Shown here piece by piece: positions 24,010 to 33,670 of a DNA stretch of 64,000 bases; the first letter of the stretch is position 1, and every line of letters starts with the position of its first letter. The stretch covers positions 1,054,001 through 1,118,000 of the forward strand of contig JAIUPT010000038.1 in NCBI GenBank assembly GCA_022315425.1. Reading direction: 5' to 3'. The notes beneath the pieces are model-generated. The model did no database searches. It worked only from the letters and a program-made list of their open reading frames with translations, and was not told the origin of the DNA. Origin of the DNA: Pseudevernia furfuracea. Lineage: Eukaryota; Ascomycota; Lecanoromycetes; Lecanorales; Parmeliaceae. The translations under genes and the position numbers were made by a program.

Positions 24010-26842
24010 ATGGCGCAACCCGGCTGGACAGCCAGCATCGACATTATCAACCAACAGCAATGCAACACCAAATCTTTGCATGGCATAAAACGTTCCCATA
24101 ACGAATTTGATGCGAATTCACGCAAAAACTCTGTATTCCAGGAGATCAGTGTCACAAACATCATTTCTGCTCAGGAAATCTTCAAGCGCCAACGCCTGCA
24201 AGCAGATGGCAAGAACCGCATTGAAGCCAGCAAGATATGCAGTTTCAATAGCGGCCCAGACATTTCTGATATCGAACAACCCTCAAGGCAGATACCAGCG
24301 TTCACCCCTGGACTGTCACAAAACCCGCTGCTTTCCTTGTCTCATCCACGCTACGGTCTCCCGGAAAGGTTGGTAAGGAATTTTGCTTCATTGGGAATCC
24401 ATAGTATCTACCCATGGCAATCATCCTGTCTCTTAGGACGTGGACTGTTAAATGGCGAGAAGAACCTGGTTTACACCGCTCCAACCGGTGGCGGAAAGTC
24501 TCTTGTGGCTGATGTGCTCATGTTGAAAAGAGTCGTGGATGATCCCATCAAGAAAGCCATCTTGGTGCTTCCATATGTGGCTTTGGTGCAGGAGAAGCTC
24601 AAATGGCTCAGGAAGATTGTCGAAGGTGTGGAAAAGAGTGTCAGCTTCGGAAGCCAGACCAGCTCGCAGCTTCCTGCATGGCGCAGACCCCATAATAGCT
24701 CAGTGCGCGTGGTGGGGTTTTTTGGAGGAAGCAAAGCACGAGCTTCATGGTCCGACGTTGATGTGGCGGTTTGCACGATTGAGAAGGCAAATGCCCTCGT
24801 TAATACGGCCATTGAAGAGTGCGCTATCAATGATCTAGGAGTCGTTGTTCTTGATGAACTTCACATGATCAACGATGATCATCGAGGCTATCTAATGGAG
24901 CTAATGGCCAGCAAGCTGTTGAGCCTGGAGCGGTCAGTGCAGATAGTGGGAATGAGTGCGACTTTAACGAATACAGAAGTTCTGGCAAAATGGCTGGACG
25001 CAAAGTATTACAACACGAAGTACGTGCCTGTCCCTATCGAGGAATACTTGGTCTACGACCGATCTATCTACCCTGTCTCAACATCCAGTGCGTTTTTCAA
25101 AACTGCAAGTCAACTCAATTTGACTCAGCCTTTGTCCAGCGTCTCTCCCATACGTGTGATTCAACCTTCCGAGCACAACGAGCTGAGAAACCCACTGAAT
25201 AACGCTGTCGTTTCCTTGGCCATTGAGACTGCAAAGGCTGGCTATGGTGCCTTGATCTTTTGCAGTGGTCGCCAGGGCTGCCAGTCGACTGCTTCCTTGG
25301 TCAGTGAAGCGATGCATAACCTTTCTGACGTAGACGAAAAGATGCTGGATCGAAGGAAAGACGTGATCAGTGAGCTTCGAAGCCTACCAGTAGATCTCGA
25401 CGATACGTTGGACAAGACTGTGATGAAAGGAGTCGCTTTCCATCATGCTGGCCTCACCGTCGAGGAGCGAGACATAGTCGCCCAAGCCTATGATAAGGGC
25501 GTCATCAGTGTCATCGTAGCCACGTGTAGCCTTGCGGCAGGCATCAATCTGCCTGCGAGAAGGGTCATACTCCAAGGAGCAAGAATGGGCCGGGACCTCA
25601 TTGGGCCAGCCATGCTCCGGCAAATGAGAGGCCGAGCTGGTCGCAAGGGCAAAGACGAGGTTGGCGAAAGCTATCTCTGTTGCCAGAAAGCCGATCTTGA
25701 AGAAGTTGCGCAGCTACTCGAGGCCGACCTTCCCATGGTGCAGAGTAGTCTAACGCCCGAAAAGCGTGGCATCAAGAGGGCTCTCTTGGAGGTCATAACA
25801 GTCCGGTTGGCCACGCACATGGCCGCCATCCAGGAGTATGTCCAGAAGACACTGCTCTATCACACCATGGATCGAACCTTGTTGGATACCATGGTGTCCA
25901 AGACACTAGAAGAACTTATCGAATCTGGACTTGTCACCGTGGACAATTTTGGTAGCTACGAAGCTACTCTCCTGAGTCAGGCTACAGTCGCTTCCTACCT
26001 GACTCCCGAAGATGGCATTTTTCTACATGGCGAACTTCGTCAAGCCCTCCGAGCCTTTGTCATGGATGGAGAAATGCACATTTTCTACACCTTCACACCC
26101 CTTTACATTTCTCAAACAGACATCAACTGGCCTATCTTCCGTCGAGAAATGGAAAGCCTGGATGAGAGCGGACTGCGAGTCCTCGCATTCGTAGGCGTCA
26201 ATCCAGGCTTAGTCAACCGAATGTGAAGCATTCCCAACCTTCCTCCCACATACCCTTGCTGACATGCCAGCAAACAGGGCAAACAGCGCGAAACCGCTCC
26301 CCGAAACCACCGCCTCGGAGGTCCACACGGCGCGAATCTACCGCCGCTTCTACGCCGCCCTCCAGCTCCGTGACCTCTGCAACGAAACCCCCATCCACCT
26401 CGTCGCTCGCAAGTTCGAAGTACCCCGCGGTTTCGTGCAAACCCTCGCCCAAACCTGCGAAGGTTTCGCAGCGGGCATGATCAATTTCTGTGACAGAATG
26501 GGCTGGGGAATGCTCAAAGCCGCGCTGGAGCACATGATTGACCGCCTCAAGGCCGGGGCGAAGGCTGATTTGTTGGAGTTGGCCAAGATTCCGTTTGTGA
26601 AGAGTAGAACCGCGAGGGTGTTTTGGGAGAATGGGTATAAAGGTTTGAGGACGGTGGCGGAGGCGGAGGCGAAGGACCTGGTGCCGATATTGCTGCTGGC
26701 GCAGCCGAAGAAGTCGCGGTTGGATGCAGACGGTGAGGCCAAGTATCACCAGAAGTTGCTGTTGAAAGCGGAAATTATTGTTGGGGCAGCGAATCGGCTT
26801 TGGGAACGGCAGCAGCAAATTGAAATTGAGGCGGACCTTTGA
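24010..26842 (+). CDS. HELQ: HELQ/Mus301-like superfamily 2 DNA helicase
   Basis: Two exons (24010-26222, 26278-26842) with a 55-bp phase-2 intron give 925 residues. The ATG at 24010 is the first in the frame (MAQPGWTASI). Helicase motifs are Walker A YTAPTGGGKSLVAD (about 155-167), DELH box VVVLDELHMI (about 279-288), MSATLTNTEV (about 315) and motif VI QMRGRAGRKG (about 538-547), with HHAGLTVEER between. A winged-helix and Sec63-like helical part follow. The second exon holds the last helical and helix-hairpin-helix segment (FVKSRTARVFWENGYKGL). There is no polymerase domain, so this is the helicase-only HELQ/Mus301 type and not Pol theta. HELQ proteins unwind 3' to 5' at stalled forks and in crosslink and double-strand-break repair. 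The splice restores VNRMANSAK, matching the Hel308/POLQ pattern around the winged helix. Confidence 0.9.
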
Positions 26843-26973
26843 ACACGATGAGAGAAATCGATGAGAATGTTCGAAGTCTAGCAATTCAGACAGTACAAGG
26901 CTGCACGGAAAACTACAACTGACAGCTCAAATTCATTAGGCCTCGATGAAAGTTTGCATGCTTTATTCTCTAC

Positions 26974-27228
26974 CTACAAGATTACACACTTGAAAGGCAA
27001 ACCACAAGGACCACTCTCCTTTTTCTCAGCAACAGGTTCCGAAGCAGGCGCACCTTCGCTCTTGTTGACATGATCCGGATCTTTTGTTCCAACAGTCGTT
27101 GCCTTGGTCCCATTACTAGCACCAGTAGTCCCATGCGTTGTTGTCTTTCCTGCCGCTGCTACGGGTTCTGGTTGGTTTGACGAAGGAGCAGCGGCCGTAG
27201 TGGCGACCCCGCCAGAGGAACCATCTAG
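26974..27228 (-). other. Predicted stop-codon readthrough extension of the Ycp4-like flavodoxin, ending in a CaaX box
   Basis: Directly after the TGA at 27231-27229 the same frame stays open for 84 sense codons and ends at TAG (26976-26974). The extension begins LDGSSGGVATTAAAPSS, is low-complexity (Ala, Thr, Gly, Pro, Glu, Lys), and ends ESGPCGLPFKCVIL. The last four residues, CVIL, are a CaaX box with Leu at the end, which favours geranylgeranylation. A second Cys six residues upstream could be palmitoylated. The stop context is TGA-CTA-G, the known leaky context in fungi. No intron of usable length removes the TGA without deleting conserved protein. Confidence 0.68.
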
Positions 27229-28131
27229 TCAGGCGAAATTGACCTTCGACACGGCTTTGTAGAAGGACTCGCCTTGGGTCTTGGCCAGGCTAAGTTCCTG
27301 CTCCGTAGGCATGCGCGAGCCGTCAGCGCCCTGAGAAAACATGTCAGCCGAGGCATTCCTTGTTCGTTTGCCAAGAGGCGTTGGCTAGAGATGCATGTAT
27401 AAAAACTCACGGCAAAAGTCCCCGCGCCCCAGGGAGTCCCGCCCCTCACCTCCTCCAAATTCGCCAACGTCGCAAACGCCGTGGCGTAACCCAACGGCAC
27501 ATAGATCATGCCATGATGCGTGAAAGTGCTTATGGCGTTCGATGCCGTGGTCTCCTGTCCTCCTCCCTGAGAGGCGGTGCTGATGAAGACACCAACATAT
27601 TTCCCGTAGAATCCGCCAGTCTGCCACTGCTTGCCAGTCTGGTCCCAGAAGGATTTCCACTGGGCGGGGAAGTTGCCGTAACGGGTCGGAATACCAAGGA
27701 GGAAGGCGTCATATTTCTCGAGCTCGTCAGGGGTGATGAAAGGGATGGAGCTGGATTGGCCGGGGGCGTGCATCTTAGAGAGGACTTCTTGAGGGAGGGT
27801 CTCTTTGACTCTATGAGCGGAGTGCCAGGTCAGCTTGGGTGTTTTGTGCACTCAGGGGGAGTTCCAGCGTCCTCTGGCCTAAGTCAATGTGCTTGGGATT
27901 GGAGTCGGGACGCACTGGTAGACATCAGCCTTGCCTCCTGCGGCTTCAATGCCGGATTTTTCTGCTTCGGCGATCTTTGCGATGTGGCCGTACATGGAAT
28001 ACTGTATCACTTGAGTCAGTGAATTGGTTGAGGGCAACTTGGGTAGTGCCCATAGCCTTGTCGGTGAGAGGATGCATCAAGGTATGAGGGGTTGGAGGAC
28101 GAACGTAGACAATGGCCACTTTTGGAGCCAT
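27229..28131 (-). CDS. ycp4: Flavodoxin-like NAD(P)H:quinone oxidoreductase (WrbA/Ycp4/Alt a 7 family)
   Basis: Four exons (28131-28105, 28001-27916, 27810-27411, 27330-27229; introns of 103, 105 and 80 bp) give 204 residues, the length I recall for the Alt a 7/Cla h 7 group. The product reads MAPKVAIVYYSMYGHIAKIA at the start (FMN phosphate loop). It continues with GIPTRYGNFPAQWKSFWD, GGFYGKYVGVFISTASQGGG, THHGMIYVPLGY and TPWGAGTFAGADGSR, and ends FYKAVSKVNFA. The family binds FMN and reduces quinones by two electrons, protecting against redox stress. In yeast such proteins associate with plasma-membrane domains. The first intron has the uncommon donor GTTCGT. The stop codon is TGA followed by CTAG, with an 84-codon open extension, so two isoforms are predicted. 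Homologues of this group are known fungal allergens. Confidence 0.93.
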
Positions 28132-28927
28132 GTTTGCGAGTTGAGGAGGTAGTATGTGATTGGAAGGAATTGATGATGTGATAGGAAATGAGGTGACTGA
28201 GCTGTTTGATGAGTTGATGTAGTGGTAGTTAAGTTGAAAGGAAAGGAAAAGAAGATGGAGGAGGAGGAGGGTAGAAGGCGCGATTATATCGATTACCCCG
28301 GACTAGGTAAGGTACTTGTATACTGCTCGGCCCCGGCAAAAACTGCCCCGCTGACTTTTGATTGCTAATGATGAGCAAAGCACCACACACAAATCACAAA
28401 TCACAAATCAATATCCTCGCTTACAGAGTACCTCCGCCTTCGTACCTTACCTTACACTTGTAAACGGTGCCTTGCATAAAGTGTTATGTAATCTCCGATC
28501 CACTAGTGAAAGTCCCTACTTTACTCTAAGGTAAGGTAGAATTTTAGAAAGATAATTCGATATTTCTTTTAAATATATTTCTTGCCTCCTTCACTACAGA
28601 ACTAGGGCTGATACTACTCTCCATAAATATCTTACCTGTACCTCCGTTTCTGATTGACATGGAATTAGCATTTCAGCTTCCTGTGGGTTGATCATTGATT
28701 CCATCTCCCGAGGCATCGGATCCGACCACTCTAATAAGTGAAGATGTTCAATGCGCATGACGGATCAAAGTTGCTGTCTTTCAAGGCAATTCTGCAAAAC
28801 GGATCCGACTACTCCAATAAGGTAGTTAATTAAGCATCTGAGAGATTTTCTTTCCGTCTAGGTCAAAGTTGCGAGGTTGCTATCTAGTACATCCTTCTTA
28901 CACTACTGCATCTCATCTGCACACCCT
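28132..28927. promoter_or_regulatory. Promoter region of the flavodoxin gene
   Basis: This region is upstream of ycp4 and downstream of vps53 (both minus strand). It contains three AAGGTAAGGTA-type elements within about 240 bp (28305-28315, 28443-28454 in inverse orientation, 28528-28538) and an ACAAATC triplicate at about 28389-28410. No gene is seen. Confidence 0.45.
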
Positions 28928-31724
28928 CTATCCATCCTCCACCCCCTTTGCTACTCCAAATCGGCCCCCAAATCCAGTTAAATCCCGCTTGAAGAATTTG
29001 CCGATATTCCTCAGATTTTCGTTCAGATTTCCCGCTGCAATGACTTCTCTCCCACCATCAGGAGACTGTGCTCGGCGACTTTGCGGCGGCGGACTCGCCA
29101 TTCTGGAATCAGCCGGCGTACCCAGCATGCTCGAGCCCAAAGCTGGTGTGCCAAAGCGGTCCACACCATCCCTGGCAGCCGTCATGATTGCACTACCAAA
29201 AGTAGACGGATCGAAGCGGGCAGGTAAATTGGAGGTGCTGAGGCTTGCTGCAGAGGAGAGGGAGCCGATTCCTGTAGGCATGGGGACGCTTCCGCCAACG
29301 CTACCGCCTCCCACGACCTGGGGGGTGAGAAGCGGGGACGACTGCTGAAGCTTCTCGTTCCTCGGAGAAGCGCGATGAGCTTGGAATAGCTCGACCAAGT
29401 GCGCTTGCTCTGGTTTTCGGATGCCCTTGAGGTCGAGGATCTTGCGGAAGTTGGCATCGGATTTGTCGGCAATGTGGATGAGGTACGCTTGAACAAGCGC
29501 TTCCGGTGGTGAGGGACGCACTTGCAGCGTCTTCAGGATAGGGTCGACGCGGGACATAGCTTGCGAGACGCGTTTGATGTAAGTAGATGGAGCCGCTGTC
29601 TTAGGCGGTGAGTTGGAGGTCAGTAAGTCTTCAAAGCCTTTCTTCAGGACGTAGATATCGAGTAGCATCTGGTTTGCTTCAGCAAAAGATCTGTGAACAA
29701 GCTTATAGGGCTTCTTACCTGTTCAGCGCCGACTTCCGAGATAGGCTTGCATTGGAAGATGTTGGCGACATAAGCATTCGCTGTCAGCTCAACGACATTA
29801 TCGCAGAACGCCCTCGCGTATTGCTGCTTATGTAGCATGCCCAGAATTTCTGCAGCCCTCGACTTTATTCGTTGAAGCATCTCGGCGACATACGAGCTCT
29901 GATCTCCCACGCTCTCCATCTTGCTCCAGCCAGTGTTGCGCATCTCTCGCCATGTAGGCTCAATGTCGATTTCTACCTTGCGTACCAGGGCTCGGACCGT
30001 TGCACTTGCGATGCCCATGAAAGCATCGGCCTGACTTTGAAGATCAATGTTAGTCTTCAGATCATGGTCAATGCGACTTTTGATCTTTTCCTCGAGCTGT
30101 GTACTGGTGTTGAAGCAGTAGTCGGCAGTATTCAGGACAAGGACAATGTCCTCGATCTGTGGTGTTTTTGACGGCGTTTGCCCACTCGGACGTTCACTGA
30201 TGTAGTGAAGAAGTATCTGTTGCGCGTACTGATCTAGATACTTGGCAAACACCTTTGTCAATTCTACAAGCCTCGCGCCGGGAGACAGCTTAGCACATTG
30301 GGCTAAGGTCAACCGATAGAAGCTAAACAACTCAGTGGAGGACGCTATGACCATCTGTGAAGAAAAGTCCTCGTCCGGCTGCCGTGGTGGTTGAGCACGA
30401 TACTTCGGGATCATCGTAGAGAGGTGCCTGAAGGATTCAGCGGGTCTTTATTCATTAAATGATGCATGTAGATACGTACCTGTCCTGTGATTCTACCCAT
30501 AGGCTTAGATAAGGTTCGAAAGCCTCTGAGATGGCCTGACTGAATATCGGTGATTTTTCGTCATTCGAGCTCAATGTGTCCATGGAAGCGCGAGACTACA
30601 GAACAAGTCAGCCAAGATCAACCATAACCGAATCCAGCGCCCACTGTATTGGTGAACCGTCGCTCAAGCCCGTGTTCGAAGTCCAGAGTCTCCTGAAGAC
30701 AAGAAAGCAGAAGATCCACATCCAATGTCTGGCCGTCTGCTCTTCGCATGGACTTCTGCAATATACCCTTGAAGTCCTCTCTCGTAGTCTCGCAAAACGC
30801 ATTGGCCAACAGCTCATTGACACGCCAAAACGGAGGAAACATGGCTGCATGCTCGTCATCGTAGGTTTTGAGCAATCGCTTGAACCAAGAATATCTCCTC
30901 GATATGTTGTCCAATGACCCTGCCTCCTCACTGCCTCTGAACAACTGTCGATACTCTCTTAGCTGCGTGTTGCAGTACCATGTAATCAGCCTTGCTCGGG
31001 CATTTTCCCCCAAAGCATCCATGACCGAGCATGCCTCCGCCAGCATGACTCTTCGCTGTCCTATTTCACCCTTGGCAAACGTGACCTCGAAGTCCTCGCA
31101 CACCTGCTCCAACATTTCCCTCTGTAGATCTGACACATTCTTGCTGAGCGTAGCAATTTGATCGATCGAGCGGTACGATTTGAAGTGGGCCATAAGCTGT
31201 ATCACAGCCTGTAGAAGCTGGGCACATTCTCGGTATTGGCGAGAGCTGCTGAGTGCCCGGAGCTGTTCATAGGCGGTAGTAAGCATTTGTAGTCGCTTTA
31301 GAGCCGTCATAGACAGCGTGAGGTTCTTCTTTGTGTTGTCAAGCCGCTTGATGTCGGCCGTCATCTCTGTTATCGCTCCTTCGGTCTCAATGGCTCGCTG
31401 CCGGACTCCCTCCACTTTCTGGAAGAGCTCGGCGAGATCAGCTTGAGCGGCCTGTATACGCCTAACGCTGTCGACATCGGAAGCCGACTGCTGCTGCACA
31501 TGGGCAGAAATCTCTTGGTCGAGTTCATGTTGATAGATGCGGAGGGCTCTAGAGGTCTTTGAGACGGAAGAGAGGCTTGAAGGGTGCGAGAAGATTCTGT
31601 CCAGATGCTGGATTACTTGAAAATCTTCTGTGAGATATCAGCTCAGAAGAAATGACCCATTTCTTCGTATAGTACCAGCATCCAAGGATCTCGGAGGTGC
31701 CGTATCCCCATTCAGCTGCGGCAT
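28928..31724 (-). CDS. vps53: GARP complex subunit Vps53
   Basis: Five exons (31724-31676, 31627-30645, 30595-30480, 30427-29719, 29668-28928; introns of 48-52 bp) give 865 residues. The N-terminus MPQLNGDTAPPRSLDAEDFQ, then VIQHLDRIFSHPSSLSSV, matches fungal Vps53. A coiled-coil stretch follows (LAELFQKVEGVRQRAIETEG and after). The conserved core includes LLSCLQETLDFEHGLERRF, AISEAFEPYLSLWVESQD, IPKYRAQPPRQPDEDF and SSTELFSFYRLTLAQCAKLS. Vps53 is one of four subunits of the GARP tether, which captures endosome-derived vesicles at the trans-Golgi network and assists SNARE assembly. The last 150 residues are Ser/Pro/Gly-rich and variable. Intron 4 uses the CAG just before ATGCTACTCGAT rather than an earlier CAG, because only that keeps the frame (GAEQMLLDIYVLKKGF). 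Confidence 0.92.
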
Positions 31725-32149
31725 AGAGCCTGCCAACCCATGAGCGAGCCTAACCTTTCCAACACGACAGACACGACAGATAGCGTTCAGGCGTTTAGGC
31801 GTTCAGGGAGATATCAAGAGGATATAGAGGGTAGAAAGGGTAGAAATGGCTGTCATTTCCGATTTGGTAAATGCAGAATAATCTTGAGTTTCTCCGAACC
31901 GATTACGGATTACATGTGTCGCACATTTGGTTCTACGAGATTTGAGAAAAGATGATTGGCACAGCCAAACTGTTTTGGATTGATGAATTAGGGTCTCGCT
32001 CGCTCAGCAATAATACAAGCAGTGCAGTAGAGAGCTTCCTCCTTTGCAGACTCAGTCAATCTCAGACACTTCCAACCGCAGAAGCAGGCAAGCCAGAACA
32101 CAAAAGGTAGTACCATGAACCAATCCTCTCGCCTCCACAAGCTCTAGGC
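31725..32149. other. Intergenic region vps53 promoter / 3' end of secreted-protein gene
   Basis: Nothing recognisable apart from a short run with imperfect GACACGACAGA and GGCGTTTAGGCGTT repeats at about 31763-31803. Confidence 0.4.
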
Positions 32150-33035
32150 CTAGGCACATGTAAAGCACATGTCATCCCTGCACGTTTCGGAGTTAGTATG
32201 GCTTCGTTGAGGCAAATTACTCAGGTAATAAACCAAATTCGGGGACCATGATGAACATTTTGCTGCCGAGTCATGACTTGGGACTCAAACATGGTCTTGA
32301 ATGGGGGAAGGTTGCTCCGAAAAGTGCACTTACACGTCCGAGTAGCTAACGATATTGTTCGCGACCTTGCCAACCCCAGGTATGCGACCTTCCACTGTCT
32401 GGGAAGTCAACAGCCCTCCAAGCTCCTCACTGCAAAAGAATCCACAGTTTTGCTTCACGTCTTCCAGCTCCATAACACTAGAAGCGAGTTCTGGCACTCC
32501 TCTCTTTTGTCCATTGAAACCAAATTTGCTTGCTGATGGTTTGGCGTGGTAGGCATTGTCCTTGCTCTCTTTGAACTTGTAGCAGAATTGGTTGCCGTCA
32601 GGGTAGTCTTGACAGATCTCTTTGTGTTTGCTGATGTGCTCTATACATTTGTCGGGCTTTGTACCGTTGGGGTTGTGAGGCGCCGTCGAGGTGCAATTCA
32701 CTGAGATGGAGTAGGTGCGGCTCAGATGATAGTTCCAGTAGCTGAAAAGGTACTATTAGAGGCTCCGAAGTTAGCAAAGTATGCCTTCCTGTGACATGCC
32801 CCAGGGCTAGTGAGATCGTGAAGACGAAAGATGAACCCTGAACACGTACGTAGTAGCCGAACGTAGCCTCGGGCGATAACGGATTGGAACTTTTGCAGTA
32901 GCATTGGGTGACGTTGAGAACGTCACCCGTTGGATCGGAGGGAAATAGGGTGTAGAGATCCGCTCCATTGAGAGGTTGGGTAGCCGCTGTGAGCAGAGAG
33001 AGCGTGAGTGCAAGGAGCATCATGAGTGGAGACAT
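32150..33035 (-). CDS. Small secreted cysteine-rich protein (unknown function, effector candidate)
   Basis: Three exons (33035-32850, 32752-32334, 32177-32150) give 210 residues. I do not recognise the family. The N-terminus MSPLMMLLALTLSLLTAATQ is a clear signal peptide. The mature part has ten Cys (about 45, 47, 82, 98, 109, 119, 165, 169, 206, 209), an even number that fits disulfides, and possible N-glycosylation sites (NVT, NCT). It is aromatic-rich around FGYYYLFSYWNYHLS. A dibasic KR at about 145-146 (NGQKRGVPEL) could be cut by Kex2. The last exon is only 28 nt (DDMCFTCA) and follows a 156-bp introner-like intron, yet it supplies two of the ten Cys. Intron 1 (97 bp) has a related 3' end. 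The neighbour is a chitinase on the same strand. Calling it an effector is inference only. Confidence 0.72.
32178..32333 (-). repeat. Introner-like intron 2 of the secreted-protein gene
   Basis: This 156-bp intron begins GTAAGTGCACTTTTCGGAGC and ends with the block ATACTAACTCCGAAACGTGC then AG. The 5' start TTTTCGGAG and the 3' block match the other long introns. An internal inverted pair (GAGTC..GACTC) could fold. Confidence 0.6.
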
Positions 33036-33670
33036 GGTCGGTCAAGCGAGAGACGGATGACAGTCCGGTGATATTACGATATACTCAAGCTGGTGAAGAC
33101 GAGCGACCAGAGCTATCTCACTGCAAGCATGCTTATCAGCTTGATCATGGAGCGACGTGATATGACATACAGATAGGCTGACTCTGATCTGGAGATGATC
33201 AGAATTACAGTCTCAAAACACCACTGTTAGAGCAGTTGTACTGGAATGCTCTCGTGGATGTCAGGCAAGCTGCAGAATGGAGACAGTCTGTGTGCTGGAA
33301 GCAAAAACGAAGGCTGGCTTGAATAGCAGTGTAGAATGAAGTAATGATAACGTTGTGCCGTTGAATCTGCTTGTAGAAGATGCCCGGTTCTTGTCCTGCA
33401 AAGTGGAATAATTGTATGGAAGAGAGTGAAAGAAAGATGGTGACCTCAAGGAATTTAAAGGAGTACGGGGTCGTCATGGAGACAAGGCCTGCAATTTCCT
33501 AATGAGATGGTTGTAGGTCAGTTTAGGTATTGCTTTTGTTGACTTTGGCAGGCGCCTTCTCAAAGCTAATCTGGTAGCTCTTGGGCAACTTCCTTCCCAA
33601 TCGACGATCATTGTGAGATGTCTACATTATTCAAGTATTTGCTTTGAGCTCGAGGGAAGACAGTGCAAAC
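33036..33670. other. Intergenic region, promoter of the secreted-protein gene
   Basis: This lies between the chitinase stop and the secreted-protein start, both on the minus strand. Short open frames here show no motif. No repeat or RNA gene is seen. Confidence 0.4.

Noticed and set aside
24010..26842. DNA polymerase theta
   Set aside because: The helicase half matches, but there is no polymerase A domain. The gene ends after the helical/HhH part, as in HELQ/Mus301.
26213..26884. 223-codon minus-strand open frame
   Set aside because: Antisense to the second helicase exon, which carries conserved HELQ sequence.
27211..27250. Short intron removing the TGA of ycp4
   Set aside because: GT..CTAG pairs here would give introns of only 19 or 28 nt, or a 48-nt one with a poor donor that deletes the conserved FYKAVSKVNF end. 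Readthrough is the simpler reading, but RNA data are needed.
27360..28022. 220-codon plus-strand open frame
   Set aside because: It is antisense to ycp4 across two of its introns. The flavodoxin frame is clearly the real one.
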